Of a DNA stretch of 64,000 bases, positions 17,317 to 24,081 are shown piece by piece. A program made the position numbers and the translations under genes. The stretch comes from Desulfobacterales bacterium. Lineage in GTDB: Bacteria > Desulfobacterota > Desulfobacteria > Desulfobacterales > JAEINQ01. The DNA lies in NCBI GenBank assembly GCA_016342285.1, contig JAEINQ010000026.1, positions 1 to 64,000 on the forward strand, given 5' to 3'. The notes below the pieces were generated by a model that saw only the letters and a list, made by a program, of their open reading frames with translations, had not been told where the DNA came from and searched no databases. The first letter of the stretch is position 1. Each line of letters starts with the position of its first letter.

Positions 17317-17396
17317 CCAAAAAAACCCCCGGGGCGCATTCGCGCCCCGGGTTCTTTTTTGGCTGGTGCGGCTACGCCGCAAAATCGCCCTGCTAT
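17193..17396. repeat. Segmental duplication, source copy (hicB tail plus terminator)
   Basis: About 200 bases, starting in hicB at AAAGTTCAGCCTTCGTC and ending AAAATCGCCCTGCT, recur with only scattered differences at 18780-18988. Shared stretches include ACTTCACAGCGATAT and GGGTGACTGACACCCTTGATG. Confidence 0.85.
17315..17364 (+). terminator. hicAB terminator (copy 2 of three)
   Basis: Same hairpin as at 16611: CCCCGGGGCG/CGCCCCGGG stem with paired A- and T-runs (AGCCAAAAAAA / TTCTTTTTTGGCT). Confidence 0.9.
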
Positions 17397-17495
17397 GTTT
17401 GTGCTTCGCTATATTTCAGACCCGTTGATGGCTGCATGCAGCCCCTCGCATCAAAAGCGGCAAAGCCGCGCTACAGGAAAAATTGCCGGGCAATT

Positions 17496-17711
17496 TTACC
17501 TCTCTCGCGATTCTCGAACGGCATCGAGAATATCTTGAGTGGATGCGCTGGTTTCAATGCCCGTAATGTCAAACGGAGATTTAGAACTTTTCCGATATAA
17601 AATTGAAAACGTTTCGCCGCCTCGCCTTTTGATGATCACTTCTTCATTGCGAGCAATGTTAAGGACTTCTGAAAAGCGTTGACGCGCTTCGGAATAGCTA
17701 TATACTTTCAT
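17496..17711 (-). CDS. Phd/YefM-like antitoxin
   Basis: This 71-residue protein opens VYSYSEARQRFSEVLNIARN, the DNA-binding N-terminal helix-strand pattern of Phd/YefM antitoxins, followed by VIIKRRGGETFSILYRK and a C-terminal tail that would wrap the toxin. It lies downstream of, and overlaps by four bases, the PIN-domain toxin gene. The toxin is therefore first in this operon, whereas Phd/YefM-PIN pairs usually carry the antitoxin first. GAAAAGCG in the toxin gene is the nearest upstream purine run. Confidence 0.8.
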   Translation of the reverse strand: MKVYSYSEARQRFSEVLNIARNEEVIIKRRGGETFSILYRKSSKSPFDITGIETSASTQDILDAVRESRER

Positions 17712-18106
17712 TTTGTTGACTCCAATAGGGCAATGCCCATATCCCTGGCAACCCGCTTCATGCCGCGATCAAGGGTTAATAATGGGCTTCGAAGGCTGAT
17801 CGCACACTCAAGAAAGTAGGCATCATAGGCGTAGATGTTATATGCTGCTGCAATTTTTAAAGCGGACCGGATGTCGGTTGGTCTCAAATCAACCGGTATA
17901 TGCTGCACCTTTTCCCAAGCCAAAGCCACCTCATCCTTCTGTAAAACACTTTTTTTCATCATGGCCGTTAATGCATTGCCAATTTCAAAAGGCAAAACTT
18001 CAGGTGCAACCAAGTCATAACCTTCAGTCAGCCGTATCAACAATTTCTTTTCCGGCTCATTCAAGGCGACAGCGATAAACGTGTTGGTATCGGCGACAAT
18101 GTTCAT
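17708..18106 (-). CDS. PIN-domain (VapC-like) toxin
   Basis: The protein of about 132 residues starts MNIVADTNTFIAVALNEPEK, with the first PIN acidic residue in VADTN. LPFEIGNAL carries the conserved Glu, and IYAYDAYFLECA with LLTLDRGM gives the C-terminal acidic cluster. PIN toxins are Mg-dependent ribonucleases, often cutting tRNA or rRNA. The frame is open to 18199, but the fold begins at 18106; 18124 is another possible start. It precedes its antitoxin, overlapping four bases. About 90 bases separate it from the divergent higB, so the two modules share an upstream region. Confidence 0.82.
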   Translation of the reverse strand: MNIVADTNTFIAVALNEPEKKLLIRLTEGYDLVAPEVLPFEIGNALTAMMKKSVLQKDEVALAWEKVQHIPVDLRPTDIRSALKIAAAYNIYAYDAYFLECAISLRSPLLTLDRGMKRVARDMGIALLESTK

Positions 18107-18197
18107 AGGTACAATTGTACTCATACATTTGGTATTGTCAAGTGCATTCATCGATAAAATGCTTGCGGTACTACGCGATGCGTAGTATGTTGATGCC

Positions 18198-18485
18198 ATG
18201 ATCAGATCATGGGCAGATTCCAGATCCAGGAAATTTTATGACCAGGGCAAAATATCCAAGTTTCGGGGGATGGACATTGAAGCTGCTGAAGATTTGCTTG
18301 CGGCCTTGGATGCCGCGGAATCGCTCCAAGACCTGAGCCCATTGAAAAGTGTTGGTCTTCACAAACTGACAGGAAATCGGGCCGGGCAATGGGCAATGAC
18401 GGTAAACGGTCCTTGGCGCATCTGCTTTCGATTCAAGGACGGCGATGCATATGATGTTGAAATAACGGATTATCACAAGGGATAA
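18198..18485 (+). CDS. higB: HigB-like RelE-family toxin
   Basis: This 95-residue protein fits RelE/HigB ribosome-dependent mRNA interferases: RKFYDQGKISKFRGMD, LHKLTGNRAGQWAMTVNGPW and RICFRFKDGDAYDVEITDYH, the last two being the strand pair with the Arg and aromatic/His residues of the active centre. It would cleave mRNA on the ribosome. The toxin comes first and higA follows after four bases, which is the normal order for HigBA. The module is divergent from the PIN/Phd pair. Confidence 0.88.
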   Translation: MIRSWADSRSRKFYDQGKISKFRGMDIEAAEDLLAALDAAESLQDLSPLKSVGLHKLTGNRAGQWAMTVNGPWRICFRFKDGDAYDVEITDYHKG

Positions 18486-18489
18486 ACCA

Positions 18490-18774
18490 ATGAATCCGAT
18501 ACACCCAGGCCGTATCCTTAAACGGGAAATGGTATCGCGAAACCTTTCAGCAAACCGTCTTGCACTGTCGCTTCGGGTGCCCTCAGGGCGAATTACTCAG
18601 ATACTCAATGGCAACCGTGGTATTTCCGCTGAAACCGCTCTGCGCCTGGCCAAGTATTTTGACAACACGCCCCGCTTCTGGATGAACCTTCAGTCCAGGT
18701 ATGAACTGGCCGTTGCCGAACGGGACGTGGGTCCCAAAATCGCGGCCGAGGTTGAAAGCGGTGCCGCCGCGTGA
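18490..18774 (+). CDS. higA: HigA-family antitoxin
   Basis: The 94-residue protein has the HigA signature IHPGRILKREMV at the N-terminus, an XRE helix-turn-helix (SANRLALSLRVPSGRITQIL, NGNRGISAETALRLAKYF) and the characteristic FWMNLQSRYELAVAE tail. It should bind HigB and repress the promoter upstream of 18198. The last 100 bases are duplicated as a loose fragment at 19862-19971. Confidence 0.92.
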   Translation: MNPIHPGRILKREMVSRNLSANRLALSLRVPSGRITQILNGNRGISAETALRLAKYFDNTPRFWMNLQSRYELAVAERDVGPKIAAEVESGAAA

Positions 18775-18779
18775 CAGTT

Positions 18780-18988
18780 AAAATTCAGTCTCCGCCTTTC
18801 ACCCAAACTTCACAGCGATATCGCCTGCGCCGCAGGCCGGGCAGGCAAAAGCCTCAATCAATGGGTGACTGACACCCTTGATGAAGCGGCTCACAATGGA
18901 TAGCCAAAAAAAACCCCCGGGGCGCATTTGCGCCTTGGGCTTTTTTTTGGCTGGTGCGGCTGCGCCGCAAAATCGTCCTGCTGGCCCT
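18780..18988 (+). pseudogene. Duplicated hicB C-terminal fragment with terminator
   Basis: This is the second copy of 17193-17396. It encodes, without a start, FHPNFTAI-frame and HicB-frame remnants up to the same TAG and terminator, with a few substitutions. It directly follows higA and shows that the higBA module was inserted behind, or copied together with, a piece of a hicB locus. Confidence 0.8.
18902..18952 (+). terminator. Terminator (copy 3 of three)
   Basis: Stem CCCCGGGGCGCA/TGCGCCTTGGG with two G-T or mismatch changes compared with the other copies, and long A and T flanks. It serves higBA by position. Confidence 0.8.
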
Positions 18989-19049
18989 TGTTGCAATCCT
19001 CTAAATTTGTGCTATCATATGTAGGCACAAAAAAGCCAAGGAGAATACT

Positions 19050-19385
19050 ATGGAACCCCTGGATGTTTTCACGGTCAGAGACCTTCGCCAGCGAACCGGT
19101 GAGCTTCTCCGAGAAGCTGAAAAGGGTCACCTGTCATTGGTCACCAAACATGGCCGCCCAGCATTCGTGACCGTCCCTTTTGACAGACGGCTTCTTTCGT
19201 TTGGCATCAATCAAGCCATGGCCTTACATCTGTTTGAACAGGGCCTTACCACGCTTTCCCAAAGCGCAAAAATTGCCTGCGTATCGTTTGCTGATTTTGT
19301 GGATCTACTGAACGAGGCCGGGATACCGGCGGTGGATTATCCGCCAGAGGACCTTGACACGGAAATCCAGGTGATATCGGGATGA
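19050..19385 (+). CDS. Fused Phd/YefM and UPF0175-like antitoxin
   Basis: The 111-residue protein joins two modules. Residues 1-45 are a Phd/YefM-type DNA-binding domain (LDVFTVRDLRQRTGELLREA, HGRPAFVTVPFD). Residues 50-100 look like UPF0175 (AMALHLFEQGLTTLSQSAKI, SFADFVDLLNEAGIPAVDYP), a small antitoxin normally made as a separate protein with a DUF3368 PIN toxin. The next gene is just such a toxin, overlapping by four bases, which supports the role. AAGGAGAAT precedes the start. A fusion like this gives one antitoxin two possible operator/partner specificities; that last point is inference. Confidence 0.75.
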   Translation: MEPLDVFTVRDLRQRTGELLREAEKGHLSLVTKHGRPAFVTVPFDRRLLSFGINQAMALHLFEQGLTTLSQSAKIACVSFADFVDLLNEAGIPAVDYPPEDLDTEIQVISG

Positions 19386-19873
19386 ACACTGTAGTTTCGG
19401 ACGCAGGCCCTCTGATCGGCCTGGCAAGAATCAATCGTATAGAACTGCCACGAGAGCTTTTCGGCTCGTTGATAATTCCACCGGCGGTATTCGATGAGAT
19501 GAAGGTTTCGAGCACGAGACCCGGCGCCCAGGCCATCGCCGAAGCGGTGAAGGCCGGATGGATAAATATTCTCCCATTGAAAAAGAAAGCCGCCGCAAAA
19601 GGGCTGCTGTCCCTAGTCGATATAGGTGAGGCCGAAGCGATTCAATTGGCCATAGAGCAAAAGGCGGCCTTTTTGCTCATCGACGACAAAAAGGGCAGAA
19701 AAGTTGCGAAACGCCTCGGCCTGCGTATCGTTGGCATCGGCGGTCTTCTTATTGCAGCGGAACAATCCGGCTTAATTGAAAATGTTGCCCCCGTAATCGA
19801 TGATCTTGCCAGGGCAGGTTACAGGCTCTCCTCCGCGTTGAGCCAACGTATCATTGAACTGGCTTCTGGATGA
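19382..19873 (+). CDS. DUF3368 PIN-domain toxin
   Basis: This 163-residue protein begins MNTVVSDAGPLIGLARINRI, the DUF3368 form of the PIN start (SDAGPLI). It continues LIIPPAVFDEM, then SLVDIGEAEAIQLAIEQKA (the conserved GEAEAI), then LLIDDKKGRKVAKRLG and VIGIGGLL-like GIGGLLIAAEQSG. These are the family's hallmarks; members act as toxins with UPF0175 partners, probably as ribonucleases. Overlap with the antitoxin is four bases. Its last two codons and stop lie in the duplicated higA-tail fragment that starts at 19862, so the original C-terminus may have been cut. Confidence 0.85.
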   Translation: MNTVVSDAGPLIGLARINRIELPRELFGSLIIPPAVFDEMKVSSTRPGAQAIAEAVKAGWINILPLKKKAAAKGLLSLVDIGEAEAIQLAIEQKAAFLLIDDKKGRKVAKRLGLRIVGIGGLLIAAEQSGLIENVAPVIDDLARAGYRLSSALSQRIIELASG

Positions 19874-19971
19874 ACCTTCAGTCTCTACACGAACTCGCCG
19901 TTGCCGAACGGGACGTGGGTCCCAAAATCGCGGCCGAGGTGGAAAGCGGCGCACCCGCGTGACAGTTAAAA
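19862..19971. repeat. Duplicated higA tail fragment
   Basis: The segment from GCTTCTGGATGAACCTTCAG to GCGTGACAGTTAAAA matches 18674-18783, the 3' end of higA, with about ten differences. It lies directly behind the DUF3368 gene and supplies that gene's stop codon in another frame. Confidence 0.85.
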
Positions 19972-20061
19972 TGGCTCCGCCTTTTTAACTTGCGGATTGA
20001 CCAGATGACAAACTGGCCTTACTCTGAAGTAAGATTTTACGACAAGTAAGGAGGGCATCGC

Positions 20062-20301
20062 ATGGCCCTGGCAACCATCACAACCAAGGGGCAGGTCACG
20101 ATTCCAAAAGTGGTACGGGAATCCCTGAGACTCTGTTCGGGCGATAAAATCGAATTCATTGTTACAAAGGATGGCGCGGCACGGATTCGCCCCATATCCA
20201 AGAAAGTCGATGATGTTTTCGGCCGGCTGTACAAACCCGGCGGGAAGGCGGTATCCACTGAAGAGATGGATGCGGCAATCGCCAGAAAATGCCTACTCTA
20301 A
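20062..20301 (+). CDS. AbrB/MazE-type antitoxin (VapB-like)
   Basis: This 79-residue protein has the swapped-hairpin AbrB N-terminus ATITTKGQVTIPKVVRE, SGDKIEF and a toxin-binding tail (VFGRLYKPGGKAVSTEEMDA). It is of the VapB class that precedes VapC PIN toxins. AGGAGGGCATCGC precedes the ATG. The overlapping downstream frame is only the C-terminal half of a PIN protein, so the antitoxin has probably lost its working partner and now may act only as a repressor. Confidence 0.88.
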   Translation: MALATITTKGQVTIPKVVRESLRLCSGDKIEFIVTKDGAARIRPISKKVDDVFGRLYKPGGKAVSTEEMDAAIARKCLL

Positions 20302-20471
20302 AATTTGAAGCCCAGCCCGCCATTCAGGGCCTTGTCTCTTCAGCCCGTGAAAGCAACGCCGACCTTCCGGATCTTTTGATCGCCTTCTGTGCAAAACATT
20401 CAGGATGCGAGGCGGTCCTGACCTTCGACAAAAAGGCGGCCAGGTCTTCCCTCTTCGAGTTGATCAGGTAA
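20289..20471 (+). pseudogene. Decapitated VapC PIN toxin
   Basis: The 60-codon frame overlaps the antitoxin by 13 bases and reads, from about codon 12, LVSSARESNADLPDLLIAFC, then GCEAVLTFDKKAAR: the C-terminal acidic cluster of VapC proteins (normally about 130 residues). The N-terminal half with the first catalytic Asp and the middle Glu is missing, and the frame joins the start codon directly to the remnant. It looks like an in-frame internal deletion. No ribonuclease activity is expected. Confidence 0.75.
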
Positions 20472-20491
20472 GATTGCGGAGCAATTATACC

Positions 20492-20785
20492 TCAATCCAG
20501 GGGGGCGAAAGTATTAAGGCTTGCCAGTACATCGCCGGCATGAATATTTCCCTTGACCCCCAGCAAGCTCAAAAGGTCCAATGTTTCAGACAGGGGCATG
20601 TTGAGAAGTCCGGCCGCTTCCCGCAGCGTCATTTGATCACCCTGATATTTTCGGGCGACGTAGGATTCAAAACCGAGCCGTGCCAGCTTGCGCAACGATT
20701 GGGTGCTTTCAATTTTTTCAACCTTCGAAATATACTGGATTGCCAGATCAATATCTTCCGGGATGCGCATGGATCTTACTTTCAT
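20492..20785 (-). CDS. Antitoxin paired with PIN toxin (RHH plus UPF0175-like tail)
   Basis: The 97-residue protein starts KVRSMRIPEDIDLAIQYISK, a ribbon-helix-helix-like beginning. It continues with a helical part ESTQSLRKLARLGFESYVAR and a segment MTLREAAGLLNMPLSETLDL, LLGVKGNI that resembles UPF0175. It overlaps by four bases the PIN gene just upstream, whose toxin it should bind. The order is again toxin first. The start follows GAAAATATC and has no strong ribosome binding site, which fits translational coupling. Confidence 0.7.
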   Translation of the reverse strand: MKVRSMRIPEDIDLAIQYISKVEKIESTQSLRKLARLGFESYVARKYQGDQMTLREAAGLLNMPLSETLDLLSLLGVKGNIHAGDVLASLNTFAPLD

Positions 20786-21252
20786 GATATTTTCTCCATC
20801 AGCAGTCTTACTGTGCTGAACTCATCGTCGCTGATAAATCCAGACAGTTGATTCAAAGCCAGAACCGCCGTCTTTTTATCGATGCATCCGTCTTTGAGAA
20901 ACCGGTAGAGGATCAGTCCGGGCAACATAAATGGGATGCTCAAGGCTCGTAACTGACGTGTCAATTTGCTATCGTCAGTGGCTACCGCATCGTAGCGATC
21001 TTTGGAAAACAGGCCAGAAAGGGCGCTGTCCCCACTGACATAGTCCTTGGGGTGTTCAGCAACGGAAAGGGCCTTATTCGCAATATTGTTTTCCACGGCA
21101 AAAGCATCGGCGCAGCCTTTCGCCTTGCCAGCATCAACCACTTCCTTCTCAACGGCAGACGGAATGACCACTGCATCATGCTGACAGACAAGCTCTTTCA
21201 ATCCGGCCTTGGTCAATTTAATCAAACAATCGGCGTCCATCAATAACTTCAT
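20782..21252 (-). CDS. PIN-domain toxin, toxin-first pair
   Basis: The protein of about 156 residues starts MKLLMDADCLIKLTKAGLKE, with the first PIN Asp in MDADCLI. It has VVIPSAVEKEVVDAGKAKG, where the conserved Glu sits, and KDRYDAVATDDSKLTRQLRA carrying the C-terminal acidic pair. It resembles the DUF3368-like branch. The frame is open to 21321, but the first 23 residues are not PIN-like. The downstream antitoxin overlaps by four bases. Divergent transcription separates it from the second hicAB pair by under 100 bases. Confidence 0.75.
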   Translation of the reverse strand: MKLLMDADCLIKLTKAGLKELVCQHDAVVIPSAVEKEVVDAGKAKGCADAFAVENNIANKALSVAEHPKDYVSGDSALSGLFSKDRYDAVATDDSKLTRQLRALSIPFMLPGLILYRFLKDGCIDKKTAVLALNQLSGFISDDEFSTVRLLMEKIS

Positions 21253-21334
21253 GTCGTTGATTGTAACTACCAGATTACACTTTGTCAAACCAAACGTGCG
21301 CCTATCCAGGCATCTCGGCAATACCCCCCTCGAT

Positions 21335-21526
21335 TTGGATGAATTTTCAGTCCCGATTCAGGATCTTATAGAGGCAGGATTCATTGATCGTGGCGGCAAG
21401 GGTAGCCGTAGAAATTTCGTTCATCCCAAGGGATTCGCCATTACAATTTCCGGAAAACGTGGGGATGATGCAAAACAATATCAAGAAAAAGAAGTTGAGA
21501 TGAGAATAAGGAGATCCAAACGATGA
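21335..21526 (+). CDS. hicA: HicA-like toxin (module 2), start uncertain
   Basis: LIEAGFIDRGGKGSRRNFVH, then AITISGKRGDDAKQYQEKEV, is the compact HicA fold with the conserved Gly-Ser-x-x-x-x-x-His strand. The frame is open back to 21209, but the extra residues run through the promoter region of the divergent PIN gene. I chose the TTG at 21335, giving 63 residues, the common HicA size, though no good ribosome binding site precedes it. A 5' truncation is possible. It overlaps hicB by four bases. Confidence 0.7.
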   Translation: MDEFSVPIQDLIEAGFIDRGGKGSRRNFVHPKGFAITISGKRGDDAKQYQEKEVEMRIRRSKR

Positions 21527-21873
21527 AAAAAAAAGACCATTACCTTAAAATTGTTGAATGGTCAGAGGAAGATCAATGTTATGTTGGTTCAATCCCCGGC
21601 TGGATCGGCAAATGTTGTCATGGCGACGATGAAAAATCGGTTTATCATTCTTTATGTCAGATACTTGAAGAATGGATTGAAATTTATAAAGAGGACAACA
21701 TGGCGTTGCCGCCGAGTATTTCCGAAAAAGCATATTCCGGCAAATTCCAACTGCGAATTGATTGCGACCTGCACAAAGCACTTGCCATTCGGGCAATGCA
21801 AGCCAACGAGAGCTTAAACAGCTTTTGTGGAAAAATTTTAAAAAAACAATTTACCGGGTCGAATCCTGAATAA
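21523..21873 (+). CDS. hicB: HicB-family antitoxin (module 2)
   Basis: This 116-residue protein has the HicB N-terminal fold (YLKIVEWSEEDQCYVGSIPG, SVYHSLCQILEEWIEIYKED) and a C-terminal ribbon-helix-helix (GKFQLRIDCDLHKALAIRAM, SLNSFCGKILKK). It pairs with the preceding hicA, overlapping by four bases. Domain layout matches module 1, but sequence identity between the two HicBs is low outside the RHH core, so they are not a recent duplication. It ends at a strong hairpin shared with mutL. Confidence 0.85.
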   Translation: MKKKDHYLKIVEWSEEDQCYVGSIPGWIGKCCHGDDEKSVYHSLCQILEEWIEIYKEDNMALPPSISEKAYSGKFQLRIDCDLHKALAIRAMQANESLNSFCGKILKKQFTGSNPE

Positions 21874-21875
21874 AA

Positions 21876-21925
21876 AAATTTCAGGCGATAAAATGGTGAG
21901 GCCATTTTATCGCCTGAAAATTTTT
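21876..21925. terminator. Bidirectional terminator overlapping the mutL stop codon
   Basis: An almost perfect palindrome of about 23 bp per arm (TTTCAGGCGATAAAATGG / CCATTTTATCGCCTGAAA) with a five-base loop and A/T-run flanks. It lies between convergent hicB and mutL. The last codons and the TAA of mutL are inside its right arm. Confidence 0.92.
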
Positions 21926-23790
21926 TCCAGATCGGAAAACCCCCACCGGATCCAGGTGGGACGGCCATGGGGGCAGTGGGAAGGGTGGTCGCAGGCGTCC
22001 ATCTGGGCCAGCAGGCCGCGGATCTGCTTTTCTTCCAGGGACTGTCCGGCCCGAATGGCCGAGTGGCAGGCCATGAGTATCAGCACCGGGTCCAGGGCGC
22101 CAGCCACGTCCGGTGCGTATTCGGTCTCGGCCATCTTTTCGGCGATTTCCCGCACCAGTGGCGCCGCCTCCCGTCCGGCCATCAGGGCCGGCACGGTCTT
22201 GACCACGAAGGTGTTCCCGCCAAAAGGCTCCAGCTCCAGCCCGATCCGGGAAAGGCCGGGGAGCAGGGTTTCCATCAGGGCCGCTTCCCTGAAATCAAGG
22301 TCCACGGTTTCGGGCATGAGCAGGTGCTGGGCCGCCATCCCGCCGCCGGACCGGGTTTTGAGCTGCTCGAAAACCACCCGCTCATGGGCCGCGTGCTGAT
22401 CGATGAGAATCAGTCCGTCCGACCCCTCGCAGAGGATATAGGTGCCGCGCACCTGGCCGATGATCCGCAGGTCGGAAAAGCGTCGCTTTTCCGAATCGGT
22501 TTCTTCCGTTTTTTCAGGCACCGGTTCATCGGCCCAGGGATCATCCGGGGGCCGTGGGATCTCAGCCTCTGTAGAAACGACAGTCGGTTTTTGGGGCGAC
22601 CATGCTGAACGATCCGCGGTCCGGGCCGGGGCACTGCCCGCGAACCCGGCAAAAGATCCCGGTTTCGGTGCCGGATTGAACAGCCGGCGCGGTTCCTGAA
22701 TCCGGTAGGCCAGCGTTTCAGGCCGGGCCAGCGTTTCAGGCCGAGCCGGTCGTGCAGGCTCCGGAACCGGATCGGCCGCAGTGGACCACAGGGCCGCTTC
22801 CGATGCTTTCAGGGCGGCCGCGGCAGCGCGCCTGACGGCATCATAGACCGCGCGCTGATCGGCGAAACGGACCTCGTGTTTGGTGGGATGGACATTCACG
22901 TCCACCCGATCCGCGGCAATGGCCAGAAACAGGACCGCCACCGGAAACTGCCCCTTCATGATCCGTCCGGCATAGGCGTCAAAAAGCGCCCGCTGAACGC
23001 CCCGGTCTCGGATAAACCGGCCGTTGACGTAGATATAGAGCCCCCTGGAGGTGGGCCGGGTCACCCGGGCCGGCGCGATCCATCCGGACACACCCAGGGG
23101 GACAGGTCCTTCGGCCACCATCTCTATCAGGGCATTTTCCAGCCCGCCTCCGAGGATGTCAGCGGCCCGAAGCCGACCGTCGTCGTTGGCCGGCCAGTCT
23201 TTGACCACCCGACCGTTGTGAAGCAGCCGGAAACGGACCCGGGCGTGGCCCATGGCAATGGCCGCCACGGTGTCGGTAATGTGCCCCATCTCGGTATTGA
23301 CGGTCTTGAGGAATTTTCGCCGGGCCGGGGTATTGAAAAAGAGCTGGCGCACGGTAATCATGGTGCCCGGGGGGGCGCCGGTCTCGGTCACGTTGCGGAT
23401 CTTGCCGCCGTCTACGACCACTTCGGTGCCGGCGGCCGACTCCGCCTCCCGGCTGATGAGGGAAAGCTTGGAGACCGAGGCGATGCTGGGCAGGGCCTCG
23501 CCCCGGAAACCGAGCGTTCGGATGGAAAACAGGTCTTCGTCCGTGTAGATCTTGCTGGTGGCGTATCGTTCCAGGGCCAGCAGGGCGTCGTCGTGGTTCA
23601 TGCCGCTGCCGTTGTCCGACACCCGGATCAGGGACCGGCCCCCGGCCTCGACCTCCACGGTGATCCGCGACCCCCCGGCATCCAGGGCGTTTTCCACCAA
23701 CTCCTTGACCACCGAGGCAGGCCGTTCGACCACCTCGCCGGCAGCGATCTTGTTGGACAGGATTTCGGGGAGGATTTTGATGCGGGACAT
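21907..23790 (-). CDS. mutL: DNA mismatch repair protein MutL (endonuclease type)
   Basis: MutL couples MutS mismatch recognition to strand incision. The 627-residue product has the GHKL ATPase N-terminus: KIAAGEVVERPASVVKELVE, NALDAG, VSDNGSG, ALERYATSKI and LGFRGEALPSI. A Pro-rich linker spans about 340-430. The C-terminal endonuclease domain has DQHAAHERVVFEQ (DQHAx2Ex4E metal site), ACHSAIRAGQ and CPHGRPT. It is thus the nicking form expected in organisms without MutH. The start at 23790 is chosen because codons further upstream, to 23838, come from an AACACCAAA repeat. It is embedded in the toxin-antitoxin region without an operon partner. Confidence 0.95.
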   Translation of the reverse strand: MSRIKILPEILSNKIAAGEVVERPASVVKELVENALDAGGSRITVEVEAGGRSLIRVSDNGSGMNHDDALLALERYATSKIYTDEDLFSIRTLGFRGEALPSIASVSKLSLISREAESAAGTEVVVDGGKIRNVTETGAPPGTMITVRQLFFNTPARRKFLKTVNTEMGHITDTVAAIAMGHARVRFRLLHNGRVVKDWPANDDGRLRAADILGGGLENALIEMVAEGPVPLGVSGWIAPARVTRPTSRGLYIYVNGRFIRDRGVQRALFDAYAGRIMKGQFPVAVLFLAIAADRVDVNVHPTKHEVRFADQRAVYDAVRRAAAAALKASEAALWSTAADPVPEPARPARPETLARPETLAYRIQEPRRLFNPAPKPGSFAGFAGSAPARTADRSAWSPQKPTVVSTEAEIPRPPDDPWADEPVPEKTEETDSEKRRFSDLRIIGQVRGTYILCEGSDGLILIDQHAAHERVVFEQLKTRSGGGMAAQHLLMPETVDLDFREAALMETLLPGLSRIGLELEPFGGNTFVVKTVPALMAGREAAPLVREIAEKMAETEYAPDVAGALDPVLILMACHSAIRAGQSLEEKQIRGLLAQMDACDHPSHCPHGRPTWIRWGFSDLEKIFRR

Positions 23791-23794
23791 GGGC

Positions 23795-23959
23795 TTAGTG
23801 TTTGGTGTTTGGTGTTTGGTGTTTCGGTTGAAACCCACCGATTGATTTCAAATACGCATTTTCAAAATACTTCCACGGCCTCACCAACTCCCAAACCTCG
23901 TCGGATAGCCGCTCAGCAAGCTGGAAAACACGGAGTTCTTCATAGGGTAAAAAACTCAT
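23795..23959 (-). pseudogene. Truncated four-helix-bundle protein (bIVP/S23 type)
   Basis: From the ATG at 23959, behind GGGAGGACGCC, the frame reads MSFLPYEELRVFQLAERLSD, then EVWELVRPWKYFE, matching the first helix of the four-helix-bundle family first described from 23S rRNA intervening sequences (usually about 115-125 residues). After 40 codons similarity stops and the frame runs into the AACACCAAACACC repeat. The other three helices are missing. Members are often linked with such repeats, so this looks like a decayed gene-bearing repeat element. Confidence 0.65.
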
Positions 23960-24016
23960 GGCGTCCTCCCATTTCGGAGTTGGTTCCAAACACCAAATAC
24001 GAAACACGAAACACAC
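23797..24016. repeat. Heptamer-array element around the four-helix-bundle fragment
   Basis: TTTGGTGTTTGGTGTTTGG-type tandem heptamers (23797-23826) and the opposite-strand array CCAAACACCAAATACGAAACA (23987-24014) flank the fragment as inverted ends. Related arrays without a gene lie at 56438-56472 and 58738-58808. Confidence 0.7.
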
Positions 24017-24081
24017 CTTACAGCTCGGATCAACCGATAATAGCCACCCTGTTTTCATCGGGAAACGGGCGTTGCAGTGTC

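Noticed and set aside
23797-23830. CRISPR-like array of TTTGGTG repeats
   Set aside because: Seven-base tandem words without spacers; part of a dispersed palindromic element.
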